Source: Nannochloropsis salina CCMP1776 (taxonomy: Eukaryota > Sar > Eustigmatophyceae > Eustigmatales > Monodopsidaceae). From it: a stretch of DNA of 64,000 bases. The notes below the pieces were generated by a model that did not search any database, had not been told where the DNA came from, and saw only the letters and a program-made list of their open reading frames with translations. The translations under genes and the position numbers were made by a program. The DNA is taken from the NCBI GenBank assembly GCA_004565275.1, contig SDOX01000016.1:70422-134421 (forward strand), written 5' to 3'. This document shows positions 15,370-27,111 of the stretch, piece by piece; the stretch's first letter is position 1, and each line of letters opens with the position of its first letter.

Positions 15370-18300
15370 TTAATCTATCACTAGCTCTATATGGACATCA
15401 GTCTTTTCGTCATTCCAAACTTTACCAATAACACAGGCTGCCTCATAACCTGCAGCCTGAAGGGCATGAAGCGTTATTCCCACTTTGTCCACAGGCACGC
15501 ACGCCAGTAGCCCTCCTGCCGTCTGCGGATCAAAAAGCAGTGGGTACTTTGAATGCTGTCTTACGCAGCTCGTATTGCTATGTGCGACAGTGGGGACATT
15601 GCGAAGGAGATGACGGGCATGGTGCTGGTTCGCTGGGGCGAGGGAGGAAGTTATACCCTTGGCAAGACAGTCCTCAGCGCCGGGCAAAGCTGGGAGGGAA
15701 GAAAGGATTAAGCGAGCTCGCACCCCGCCCTCCTGTCCTGTTCCAGCAGTTGTTAAAAGGTTATCTTCCCCCACCATTCCGTTGTCCCCTCTTATCATCT
15801 CCGTCAAATGACCCAGTACCCCAAAGCCTGTCACATCCGTCGCAGCGATGGCTCCTCCCTCCCTCCATAAAATATCGGCGGCTTTTGCGTTGGACTGAAG
15901 CATCGAAGCTACGGCTCCTGCTTCCCACTTGGCGTTCCCTTGTCCCTGGCCTGCCGCTGCCATAATCGTCCCTGTGCCCAAGGCTTTCGTCAGAAGCAAG
16001 GAGAAAGTGGGGACAGGAGCAAAGGATGTCGAGGGGGAGGACGCGAGAGAAAGTGATCGACCAGGGTTCATCCATGTCATTCCATCAAGCCTCCTTCTCT
16101 TTCTGTCCTCGGATTCTTCTGTTTCTTCCTCGTCGTTCTTGAGGTGTGAAGAGATGGGCAAGATCCCCTTTTTGTAAAGGAGCTGCGAGGGGTGAGCTTC
16201 GCCCGTGATGGCAAAGCCCAGGGAAAGCTCAGTGCCTTCCGATGTGTGGCCGCCGACGAGGGTACAACCGGCAGCGTTCAGCACCTGGAAGGCGAACAAG
16301 CAGGGTGGCGCGGGGTGGGGAGGAACGGGACGGGAGAAGAGATGAAAGAGAACAACGGATGGAAAGGAGTTGCCCCGCAGTGCCACGAAGAATTAAAGTA
16401 GCATGATGGCGCTCCGGCAGTCTCCTCTGCTCAAATACCCCTACTCTTACAGTTGCTTGCGATCATTCCATCCATTTTCCCGCCCTTTTGTTGCCTATTG
16501 ATCGACGCACCTGCACTGCTCCCGCCAATAGCTGGAGCAGGAGACCCTCCGTGAGCTTCTCACTTGCAGCGAGGGGAACGACCGCCTGGGCCAATGCCGT
16601 CCGAGGTCGTGCGTTCATAGCATGGCAATCAGAGAGGGCGTGGTTGGCTGCGGCAGGTATGGAAGGAGGGCAGGATAGATAGAGCGTGCGGATATGAGGA
16701 GAGGGGAAATGGAACGCGAGGGAGGGAGCGTGCAATGGATGGTTGTCCGGTGCAAAAAGGGACAAGAGCATTGAGAGAAAAGACACGTAGATGACCCATG
16801 ACAAAATCTGGTGCCATCTATTTTGTCCAAGGCGAAAAGGCAAGGAGATTTTTGAATGAAAAATAAAGGAGAGGCGTATAGCGCGAGGGAAAGGGCGTGC
16901 ATCCACCCTACCGGCAATTTGACCAAAGACGTAGGGGTCGAAGCGCGGGAAGAAGATGCGGAAGAAGTCGAGAGTCTGAATTTGCAGAAGGGGAGGAGGA
17001 GGCGGACGGAAGACAGCCTGAAATCGAGGGGGAGGGGTAAAAGAGCGAGGAAGGATGCGACGTAGGAACACATGTGGGTGCAGAGTACCTCTTCTTGTGG
17101 AATAGCTCACCATACGCCCACACTAATTTTCGATACCTGATCTGATTCCTCTGATTTTCCTGCTCTTGCATACACTCCTAACTCCCCCAAAGAGAACACT
17201 AATTCTTGGTGGTTCTCTCACACTTTCCTCCGCCTCTCCCCCCCTCTCTTACCGCGTCATCCCCCATGCCGAGGAGGATGTCCTCGTTGCACGAGTGGGA
17301 CTGTTTGATGCGAGACAATACCCGAGAGAGGATAGAGGCTCCCACCTGTGACATCCAGAGGACCATGGAGCGAAAAAAAGGGGGGAAACGGGATTAGCTT
17401 TCTTGCTGTAGCAGATAGGGACACGGGGAGAGAAAAGAAGCAGGAAGGGGATGGGCCAACCACTGGATGCCGTGGACGCGTTCCAACTCCAGAAAGGTAT
17501 TGAGGTCTCAAGAGGAAGGAGAAAAGATGGAAATGCTTTCAAAAGGGAAATGAAGGGGATGAAAGCGTGCGGAGGATGAAACGAAGGAAGGATGAAACGA
17601 ACGAACGACTTAAATGCAAGTATGCAACACCAACCTTGGACCCGCAGCCTCCGCAGCGCATGGTATGGGAATGAACGGAGGTCGCTGCTTCCCCAGGAGG
17701 AGACCCAGGCTCGGAGGGATTGGGAGGGTGGGAAGGAGTAAAGAAGGAGGAGAGAGCGGACAGGGAAAAGGGAGGGGAGGACAAGGAGGTGGACGGGTCC
17801 ATGGAGGGTAGGTCCTGGTACGTGATGAAAGACATTCGTGAGACGGAAGACGATATCTTGCCATCTATCTCTATCACCATCGCTTTCACTCAGCCTGTCT
17901 TACATCAAGTCCTGCTCAAACTACCACGAACTTTCCATCCTCAACCTATCTCTCCCTTTTCACCTGATACATCCGCATGAATTTCCGATCGATGTGGTTC
18001 TTCATCTTCCATAACCATACTCCTTCCAATACGAAGACCGACCCTTTCGAGGCGATGGCATATTTATCTCCCGTGGAGATGAGGGAGAGGAAAGTCGACT
18101 AGCATAGGGACAAGTAAGGATGGAAGGGGTCAAAAATGAAATGAATTGTTCGACTGGAATGACTGCTACTTTGAATGAGATCAAGCGCCAAAATATTCAC
18201 AAGGAACGCCGTCCGCAAGGGTATGCGGGCATGCAAGTTGCACACATTGAACCGTTTCCTATGATATTCCTACCAATAAACCCCCCCCCCTTGACCCACC

Positions 18301-21300
18301 TGCGGCGTATACGTCGCAAGCGTGGCGCCTCGCAATGCATTCTTTAAGTTTCTGAGCAGAGGAGGTCCAGCCCGTACGGCGAAAACACCAGCCTGTCCGT
18401 TGTTGGTTTCGAGATAAACGTTCATATTTCCCCCCCTTCCAAGTCTCTTCTTATCCCTATTCCCCTTTCCTCCCCTGTGATATTCGTCATCTTTAATCTT
18501 TCTCTTGAGATTAAGACCAGGACCCCATCCACACCAGAAAAAAAGACGCGTCTATTTTCCCTTTCCTTGTCTGCCCTTGTCCCTTCCTCCCTTCCTACCT
18601 TCGGCCGAGGGTGTTCCAGCATGGAGGAGACATCGCCTGCGGCAAAAACATAGGGATCAGAAACAGACTGCAGGTGGCGATTGACCGCAAGGAAGCCCTT
18701 TTCGTCTAAAGTCAAGCCTGAAGAAAGAGGGAGGGCAGGAGGGCAGGAGGTAAGGAGGGAAGGAGGAGTTTGATGCCAAGCGCTCCAGGGTGAGGGCCGG
18801 CAAAGACAGGACGACATGGGTCGTTGTTCGTCGCCTCGCTATTCGCTATCGTGTCACATGGCTTCGACGCACCATTTGCCTTTCACAGCCTCTAAAACTG
18901 CAATGCCGTCTCAGACAGCGTGACCTCTCGCACTCCCATCCCCCCCTCCGTCCTCGAACCCTCACCTGTCTTCATCAGCCAGGGGGCAGCTTGCCCCTCG
19001 GTACACCAGACACATTCATGGTAAGGGAAAGAGCGCCCGTCCTTGGTGTGCAGTACATTGAGCCGAGCAAACGGGGCCGGGGTCGAGGAAGGTTGAGAAG
19101 AAGGAGAGGAGGGATCTGGGGGGGGGGGGGGAGGTAAACAAAAGTGAGGAGGAGACGAGCGAGGCACGCCGTATACTTTTACAATCTTGGCATAAAGCAA
19201 GAGCTTCTCCTATTTCCATTCTCCTCTCTCCCCACGCACTCCTATGCTCTCTATTTACTGTCATCCCCTCCCTCCTCTTTCTCCCCCCGAATCTTTACCC
19301 TCTTTCACGCTTGCGGCCTCTGCTTGGGTGTGTAGGTCAATACCCCTTTCTTTGAAGATGCGAATAAATATCTCCTGCGCCTTTGCCGGATGGGAAGGAA
19401 GGACGGTGGTGCCTTTAGTCAGGAGAGAGACCTGGATGGCGGGAGGGAGGGAAGGAGACATGGGGAGATGGGAAAGAGATAGAGGGAGAAGGGAGAATAA
19501 GTCAAAAGGGAGGGAGGAGGAAGGATATCGATGCCTTGATGAGTCCATTGGTCCAAACAGGCTCTTGCCCTGCGTTCCACTCAATGCTTCTTCATCTCTT
19601 CATCATTGCCCCAAAAATACTCTCGTCCTTTCTTCTCCCCTCCCTCCCTCCCTCCCTCGCTTCCTCGCTCCCCTCCCTCCCTCCCGCCTTACTTTCACCC
19701 TCTCCCCGCCCCCGTCCATCTCTTGCCCTAAACGAAATTGCATCGCCAAAGCCAGTTCTACCCCAGCTGCCCCTCCTCCTACCACCAACAAGCGTAGTGG
19801 CGGCCCTGATTTTGACAAGAGCGAGGGAAAGATGGGAGGGAGTTCAATCAGGGTTCGATGATCTTTTGTTCCTACCGTGAGTGAGAAGCTCGATCTTTGA
19901 AAGTTAAAAATTCTGCTCTTTAAGTCATCCGGGTAGTAACAAGCAATAGACCAGGAGCACGAGTCAATATCAGAGGGAGCGCGCGGCCCAAGGCTCGACA
20001 AAGGCAGAGGGACCTCCTTTGCGGGCAGGCGGAAAACAAGGAGTTATGCACCCCATTATTATGAGATGCGGTGGAGAGAAATGCCTTCGTCATGACATTG
20101 CGTCCCGTTTTGACATTGGGAAGAAAAGGAATGGAAACGAATGACTTTCGCACAAAATATGTGCCTCCCTCCCTCCCTCCCTCCCTCCCTCCCTCCCTCC
20201 CTCCCTCCCTTCCGTATGTCTCACCTTCTGCCGGCCACTGACGCACTCTTTCAAGCAACACATTCCAGCGTGCACTCAATCCATCGATCGGCTTTACCGG
20301 CGTGATGCCCATCGTCGAGGCCTTGGGAGGGAGGGAGGGAGGGAGGGAGGGACGTCAGCAAGGGAACCAAATGGTGTGCGTAACGCCCACAAGGAGACCA
20401 TGCATCGGTCGCGTAGCTTCGAGCTGCAACCAGCACAAGGCCCCACGGAGTTCGGAGGCCACGATTTCCTTACGTCCAATGGATCATCGAGGAGGCTGGT
20501 GCTGGGCGAGGAGCCGATGTCGAGGGAGAGGATGTCGTACGGTAAAGGGGGACGATCATCCCTGCAGAGGACGTGCCGCTGGGAAATATCGAGGCCACAA
20601 GCCTGGCGGGAGGGCGAGAGGGAATTCGAAGGCATGGGTCCGAGACGCGACGCGCAGGAAAATTCCAGCTTTTTCTGGTGTTGTGTCCACCTCCGATTTC
20701 TCTTGCACCATCACGCAGTTTCTCCCGACAACCCCGCTTCTTCACGGCTCTTCGTCTCCATACACGCCCCTCCCCGCCCATTCCCCTTCCTCTCCCTGTT
20801 CATTCTCTTTTTGTTGTCCGCCCCCTGCCCTCGTCCCTCCGCACCTCGCTGTGGACCAAACGGGCCCCGGCAAAATTTGCTAAGCGGGTCAAATCGATGT
20901 GACAATCGTCTTCGGAATAATGCCCTGCGATGAAACCTGGAGAGGGTTCCATTCACAGACGGAGAAAAGGGGCCATCAGTCCGCCACGACGGCCTTGAGT
21001 CATTGTCAGTGGCGAGGGGGGTCAAAACACGAAAGGGGGAAATCAGCTTACCGGGGAGCATGCCGGAATACGGTGTACTCAAGTCCCGCGTGATGAGGGT
21101 CAATTGAACGCCTGGATGGCGTTGCGGTGCTTGCATGAGAACGGAAGTCTCGGCATTCTTCTTTCTTACGTCTCCTCTCCTCTCCTCCATGTCCAACGGT
21201 CAAAAATCCGAGCTATGGTGGAGATTAAACTTCCATGAGATTAGATTATATCCGCCCATACCTGGCAAAGGCTGCATTCCCCACATTTTAAGCACGTGGA

Positions 21301-21433
21301 CATGCGCGTGCCCCCCCCCGACCAGGACAAGGTTCTTGTAGCAGGGCGTGGGAGTAAGACTGGATGGATAGGGGGGATTACAGCAAGGGAAGTGCGGCGT
21401 GGAGGGCGTAGGTGGAAGTGTCATGAAATACAT
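15370..21433 (-). CDS. selD: NAD(P)H dehydrogenase-like / selenide, water dikinase (selenophosphate synthetase) fusion
   Basis: SelD makes selenophosphate from selenide and ATP for selenoprotein synthesis. The N-terminal half is a pyridine-nucleotide-disulfide oxidoreductase of the kind fused to SelD in cyanobacteria and several algae. Exons in order: 21262-21433 ([15 protein letters not shown]), 21052-21111, 20845-20936 ([13 protein letters not shown]), 20474-20602, 20225-20321, 19693-19862 ([17 protein letters not shown]), 19299-19431, about 18967-19080, 18602-18720 ([18 protein letters not shown]), 18300-18393, 17964-18098, 17635-17814 (MRCGGCGSK), 17253-17345 (GMGDDA), one unresolved small exon, 16912 to about 16973 (TLDFFRIF), about 16512-16652 ([19 protein letters not shown]) and 15370 to about 16290 ([39 protein letters not shown]). 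The catalytic position of SelD is Cys (GGCGSK), not selenocysteine. Stop TAA 15372-15370. The fusion is clear; exon edges near 19080 and 17100 are approximate. Confidence 0.9.
20164..20352 (-). repeat. Complementary tetranucleotide tracts flanking one internal exon of the selD fusion
   Basis: Plus-strand (CCCT)n at 20164-20210, about 12 units, lies just beyond the donor of exon 20225-20321. Plus-strand (GGGA)n at about 20324-20352 lies just before its acceptor. On the sense strand this reads CCCT - exon - GGGA, so the flanking introns carry complementary runs. Confidence 0.8.
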
Positions 21434-21626
21434 CTTATGGTCCTCATTTCATGAAGATTGTAAGAAAATGCGTACCCGAGTTTCATCTTTTGGACAAGAA
21501 TCCAGCGATGTTGCTTCTCGTTTTCAAAGGTCCAAGCCCGTTGACAAGTAGACCTGCTAATATAGGAATTAAAGCTTTTTGTAGGATGATGAAGGAAAGG
21601 CAAGACACTGTTTTCTCATTGTGGGC

Positions 21627-21999
21627 TTATTTCATATCTACAATCGCTCTGGCAAATGCATGCAATTCTAGGGATGCCGGTACGCAGGACGCTCGTTTCA
21701 CTTCCACTTCAGTACTGTGAGACGACTGTAGAGCGCCCGAGGCAAACACATCCGCGATCTTGATCAACATTACCTCTGCCCATCACCAAAGCCGCTAGTA
21801 AGAAACTCTGACACTCATTTCGTCCTTGGATGTTGTCATTTGATGCCCATTTACGTGCTGTGGAGTAAGTAAAAGCGTACCAAATAGCTTTGGGGAGGTC
21901 GATCGCTAAGACTCGCGGAGGCAGAAACGCCGAAACGACGTCTTCCAAAGGCTTTGTCTTCCCACATTTGATATGCACGACAAAGGACACGCTCGACAT
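21627..21999 (-). CDS. Small protein of unknown function
   Basis: ATG at 21999 opens a frame beginning MSSVSFVVHIKCGKTKPLED and running to about 21786 (…LLAALVMGR), where GTAATG is a good donor. A second coding-like segment (TEVEVKRASCVPASLELHAF, then ARAIVDMK, stop TAA 21629-21627) follows an acceptor near 21720. The phase of the join is ambiguous: the obvious donor leaves phase 1, whereas the second segment in its best frame needs phase 2. Predicted length is about 110-125 residues, with no signal peptide, membrane span or familiar motif. It starts only 182 bases from the divergent Pin1 gene, so the two may share a promoter. I do not recognise the family. Confidence 0.4.
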
Positions 22000-22181
22000 T
22001 TATTCATGAAGAAGCGGGTTGGTATGGTCGTGCGCGCCACGTTGGTTGGAGGGGGAAGTGATAAAAATGATTGTTGTTTAAGATGTGGCGGTGCAGCCTC
22101 CTGTACGATAATGAATGTTGTGCATGTATGAATCTCATTCCAAATTGACTTTCTTTTTCAACAAGAAACAGGAAGTAGAAC
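22000..22181. promoter_or_regulatory. Short divergent (bidirectional) promoter region
   Basis: Only 182 bases separate the start codons of the minus-strand small gene (21999) and the plus-strand Pin1 gene (22182). Both promoters must lie here or within the genes. No canonical TATA element was identified with confidence. Confidence 0.45.
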
Positions 22182-23429
22182 ATGTCCGACATTCCAGCTG
22201 GCTGGGTTCAACGTGGTAAGCTTCACTTCATACTTATGGTTTTTACGTACCATTTTGGCATTTTCATGTCACTTTTTATCATAATGCACTTATTGCCAGA
22301 GAGTAGGTCCCGCGGCGGACAGATTTATTACTACAACACCACGACGGGCGAAAGTGTGTGGGAGAAACCAACGGCACCGGCGAGTGCTGACAGCGGACAG
22401 GTCCGTGAGTGATGGCAGGAAAGAGATTGGAGGACGGTGCAAAGGGTGGAGGGATACCCACACTCACCTAGTACGCTCTTTGAACGAATCCGTAATCTTA
22501 CCTGTAAGTCGACCCGTCCGGCTTGAGCACAGCCGAGTGTGTAATCAAGCCTCAGGTGATCCACATTCGATATGGTCTTGTCTTTTCCCTGCTTCCCTGC
22601 AGGTACATGTCCTCCACCTCCTCAAAAAACACAAGGGTTCCCGCCGGCCTTCCTCGTGGCGGCAAGAGAACATCACCTGCACCAAGGAAGAAGCCATGCA
22701 ATCTCTAGCGGGTGAGTGCACGAACAAGTATCCTTGTACCGTAATTGCCCGACGACCCATCCTCCACACTTACTCCCCAGTTCCCTGTACTTTAGCTCAT
22801 AATACCCTTGCTCCATCTCCCTCCCCTACAGCTTTGCGGGAACAAATTGTGTCGGCTGGGAGTGCAAGTATGCAACGGGCATTTGAAGATTTAGCCAAGG
22901 TAAGACGGGAAAAGATGAAAGAGGGGTGGTAGATCGACTGAAGCGTCCGTTCAGAAAAATTATGTACAGCCTTTGCATGCATGTCTTTGGGGCGTGAACG
23001 GTCGATTGTGCGCTAGAACGACATTAAATGTGAAACCTACACAGGTAGAGAGCGATTGTAGCAGTGCCAGGGCCGGCGGAAGCTTAGGGTTCTTTGGAAG
23101 GGGTCAAATGCAGAAGCCTTTCGAGGGTACGACGCGGTCCGTGGGTCAGGAGAGGGGTAGCTTTTGCTTCCTTTTTTGATTCTTGTCCTGGCTTCACTCT
23201 TTCTTCCTTTTATCCTTGCTTCTTGGTGTCGAATTGCCTTCATAAACGGACATCATGCGTGTGCCTGCACACGTCACAGTACCATGTCCTCCCAAGGCGT
23301 CTGGCTCTTTCTCATTCCGTGCTGTCTTTTCATCCCGCTCTAGATGTTTCGTTTTCCTTAGGCGTCGGTGAACTTAGTGATCTGATTTCCACCGATAGTG
23401 GTGTGCACATCATTTACCGGGTGGCGTGA
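22182..23429 (+). CDS. PIN1: Pin1/Ess1-type peptidyl-prolyl cis-trans isomerase (WW domain plus parvulin)
   Basis: Isomerises pSer/pThr-Pro bonds in phosphoproteins of the cell cycle and transcription machinery. Six exons: 22182-22213, then from about 22302 to 22401, 22603-22712, about 22831-22900, 23045-23127 and 23344-23429 (stop TGA). Residues 1 to about 45 form a WW domain: start [11 protein letters not shown], core [18 protein letters not shown] with both Trp. The parvulin domain begins [19 protein letters not shown], with the Arg pair that binds phosphate, followed by TKEEAMQ. It continues with [26 protein letters not shown] and MQKPFE, and closes with [20 protein letters not shown]. 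Length (about 160 aa) and domain order match the human/yeast proteins. Introns here have normal pyrimidine tracts without long CCCT runs. Confidence 0.95.
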
Positions 23430-24659
23430 AGTGGAGAAAGCTAAAGTGACCATGGGATGAGATTAATGTTGAACTTCGGTATGCAGGACAAAGCGAAATC
23501 GCTGATGATGAGTATCATTTGGACGTAAATGATATATCGTGAAGTTAAGAGGAAGAAAGAGAAACCGTCATGTTTAATAAAGTAACTGAAATTGTCATGG
23601 AACCCATCTCACGCACTTTTTCTAAAATTTAATTTAATTTAGTTGTGAGAGCAGGCGTAGGTGGTAGCCTATTATGTGATCTTTTTTAGTATCACTTACA
23701 TGATGGCCAACACGTAAAAAAAATATGTTTGGAGGTCAGAACCGTGGATTCCGAGTGTAGGAATCTAGCACTGCCGCCCGCAAAGCATGATGTGGTTTAC
23801 GGGTGTGCAAAATGATGTCAGCAACAATAATTTTGCATCCTTTCACATTCTACATACTTCTAGGAGCTGTCGTCTACCACTTTTACAGGTACAAAATATA
23901 AAGAGATGGAAATTGGTAAAGAGTAGGGAAGGTCGCATAAACTAACGAGTTCGCGCTCCTGAAGCGTTCACTAACAGCGTCCGTTAAGGGCGGTGTATCC
24001 TCATCCTTTCCCCCATAGCCGTGATGTACAACATCTTCTTCATCATATATACCCGATGGATATTTGTGCAGGACCGTCGCACCTTAAATATATGGCAAAA
24101 GTGAAGCGAACCACGCGTCGCATCTTGTTCGGGGAGGATCCTGCAAAGCGACCCGGAGGAGACGACCAGGACTCCAACGGGCCATGCCAATGCCTGAGTA
24201 TCATGATGTGTTGCTCATCCTGTCCCTCAAGTGCAAAGCTTACATTGCTCATGACATGAACGTTTTCACTTCTTCACTGATGGGAACAGGACGTGGCGTG
24301 AAGCCTGGCATTTGTGAGCACACATTCGGTTCGAGAACTTCGCTTTCAGGCATCGCTCAAGACAGCACCATACGTTGGGGGGGTTGACCAGCGAGCTCGT
24401 TTAGAGTGCACCCTCCCATTTTAGTGTAGCACAGGCACTTCTTCTTCAGACACCTCCAGCGGAAAGGTAATTAATAATCAGGAAAGTCCGTTTCCTGGCA
24501 AAGTTATCGATCTTCAAATACAGGACCGACCGTTTTCCATTCTGCCCTCCGTCTCCTACAACTCCCTGTGGCCGCGCTCCCCAACATCAGATTCTTACCC
24601 TGCAGTGAGGATTCTTCACCTCGAGAAAAAGCGTTTATTTCTGATTTTTCTTCCTTGAA
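23430..24659. other. Intergenic region before the sugar-porter gene
   Basis: About 1.2 kb between two plus-strand genes. The first half is AT-rich. No open segment had motif or splice support. The promoter or 5' UTR of the transporter is expected in the right half, and an untranslated first exon cannot be excluded. Confidence 0.55.
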
Positions 24660-27111
24660 ATGCAGCTCTTGATACGGCAAGCAATTTTCCTGCCGTCATT
24701 CTCATCGATTTCCCTCCCTTCCATTGACTTCCCTCATCCCAGACCGGCAGGTCTGAAGACTGCTTTAGACGATGAAACCGAGTCTAAGAGCCTCCTCCCA
24801 CGCGGCATTGGACCGCCTGGTGCACAAGGTAGTCAAAAGGAGATTTATTTCCAGGAAAATCAAAGCAATCTGAAGAATAATGGAGAATTCACTAAGCGAA
24901 AGGTAGCACGACCCGTCTCTCACCCGAGTCTTTTTTCTCTCTCGCTCTCTTTTGCCTTTTGTCCAGGAGAGTGCGCGGGCAAAGCACGCAATCACAATGA
25001 ATCGGTCATCCTCAGTATCTGTTGGCATTGGGCCCTCTAATCTGAACCGACAAGACCAGGTAAGGAGCGGCTGAGGGACGGGCGGAGGGGAGGTCTGAAG
25101 GCTGTTTGGCTTTTGTCCATTTCCGTCTCGCTTCAGGTGGGGATGAAGTAAACGCCCTATACGGGAACTTCATAATGCTTTGGGAGGAAGACTCACCCCT
25201 CCTCCCTTTCCTCCCCCCTTTTTTCGCCACCTCCCCTCCTTCTCCTCCCCGTCCCTCCCTCCCTCCCTCCCTCCCTCCCTCCCTCCCTCCCTCCCCAGAG
25301 CCGGAGGACTTTTTACGAAGCCTTGCCCTTCACGACGGTCCACGGGTTGCAGTTCAAGGTGAGAAGATGGGGAGAGAAAGCAGGAAGGGGAGGGGTCTTA
25401 CCAAAGTAGAAACAGACGCGTCGACTCGCTCACATGCGGTCATGGATGCTCCTGCCTGCCCTGCTTCCTCCCCTCTTCCCTATCCCCTTGTCAGGAACAC
25501 GCCCTGCACAAAGTGCTCTCTCAGAAGTCCCTTCGTCTCGCTGGGGAGGAAGCCACGGAGGAGTCCGCCCTCCTGGCCGATGTGGACGTGGACCAGGTGC
25601 CTTGCCCTCCCTCCCCCGCTCCCTCCCCCCAGCCCCTCCCCCGGCCCCTCCCCCTTCGCCCCCCCCGTCCACGTGCTTGTCCCTCCCTTGTCGGGTCGAC
25701 GGTGGGCCCATGCCATCTTTCTCCCCTCCCCACGCCCCACAGGTCATCGTCACCGCCCCTCTGGCTTTCGCCGTTTTTATCGCCGTCATCGCCGAGTTTC
25801 TCGTCGGCTACAACACCTCCTTGGTACCGCTTTCCCCCTTGCTTTCTCACCCTTCTTCCCTCCCTCCTTCCCCCTTGCTTTCTCGCTCTTCTTTCCCTCC
25901 CTCCTCTAGAGGACCGTCCCCTCATCCTGTCTGGGCCTGCCCCCCCTCCCCTCCCCTCCCCTTCTCCCCCCTCCCTCCCTCCCTTCTTTTCCCCCTTCTT
26001 CCCTCCCTCCCTCCCTCCCTCTCCTCCCTCCCGCCTTCTTCACAGATGAACGCCCCCGAGGCGGTTGTGTTTCCGGGGCACACGACGGCCGAATGGTCGC
26101 TCGCCGTCTCCGCCTTCGCCATCGGTACTCCCCTTCCCTCCCTCCCTCCCTCCCTCTCTCCCTCCCTCCCTGCGCCTTCCGCACCCTGGCTTTCTCCCAC
26201 GCAGGCTGCCATGCACCTATGCACCCGTTTCCATCCACGTCTCCTTCCGCCGTACACGATGGCACCTTCCACTTCCACAATCATTCATCCCTCCCTCCCT
26301 CCCTCCCTCCCTCCCTCCCTCCCTCCCTCCCTCCCTCCCTCCCCACGGTGACCCGGGGGGGGCCATCCTCGGTGGCATCCTCGCCAACAAACGGGGCCGA
26401 CGCGGCGCCCTCCTCATCAACGCCCTCATCTTTCTCGTCGGCGGCATCATCCTTGCAGGCGCACCCTCCATTTTCTGGCTCATCCCGGCGCGTTTCATCA
26501 TTGGCCTGGCCTCCGGGTACGTCATCTTCCCTCCTCATCACCTGAAAATGTCTTCCTTCCTCCTCACCCCTCATTTTTTCCCTCCCTTCAGCTTCGCCTC
26601 CGTCCTTGTCCCCATTTATCTCGGAGAACTTGCGCCTCCCACCCTCCGGGGGACGCTGGGTACACTCACGCAATTCTCCTTAGTGACGGGCATCCTAGTA
26701 TCAGGTACCGCCCGCCCTGCCCCCCCGCCCTCCCTCCCTCCCTCCTCCCCTTCCTCACCCCCTCCCTCCCTCCCTCCCTCCCTCCCTCCCTCCAGACGTC
26801 TTGGCCTACCCCCTCGCCACCGCACAGGGCTGGCGCTTCCTCTTCGCCGTTACCGCCCTTCTCGCCTGCCTCCAACTCCTCTGCTCCCCTTTCCTCCTCG
26901 AGTCTCCCCGCTGGCTCTTGGCACGGGACGAGAAGTCTCGGGACGCCCGGGTTATCATGAAGAAGCTCCGTGGCTTTCGGAGGCCAAGGAGGTACCCTTC
27001 CCCCCTCCCTCCCTCCCTCCCTCCCTCCGGCCCCTCACCCTCCCTCCCTCCTTCCCTCTCTCCCTCCCGCCCTCCTTCCCGCCTCCAGGTGGAGATGGAG
27101 GTGGAACACAT
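24660..27111 (+). CDS. Sugar porter (MFS, GLUT/HXT-type), N-terminal half only
   Basis: Exons: 24660-24902, 24967-25059, 25299-25358, 25495-25596, 25743-25823, 26046-26124, 26348-26516, 26592-26704 and 26796-26991, then a shaky 27089-27145. After about 110 hydrophilic residues come membrane spans 1-6 with family signatures: FLVGYNTSL (TM1), [19 protein letters not shown] (the loop 2-3 GRR motif), [31 protein letters not shown] (the PxYxxExxPxxxRG motif) and [10 protein letters not shown] (the PESPRWL motif after TM6). Nothing resembling spans 7-12 (QQxSGINxxxYY, GRR of loop 8-9, PETKG) is found before 28.2 kb. Two more oddities: the exon at 26348 has no AG acceptor before it (…CCCCACG), and the last join shifts frame and stops soon after. 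Either the gene is truncated and decaying, or the assembly is faulty here. The family is certain; function is doubtful. Confidence 0.75.
26287..26342 (+). repeat. (CCCT)n tract, about 14 units, before a transporter exon lacking an AG acceptor
   Basis: A pure CCCT run ends at 26342 and is followed by CCACGGTGACC. The next coding codons ([10 protein letters not shown]) are clear, but no AG stands between the repeat and them. Confidence 0.8.
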
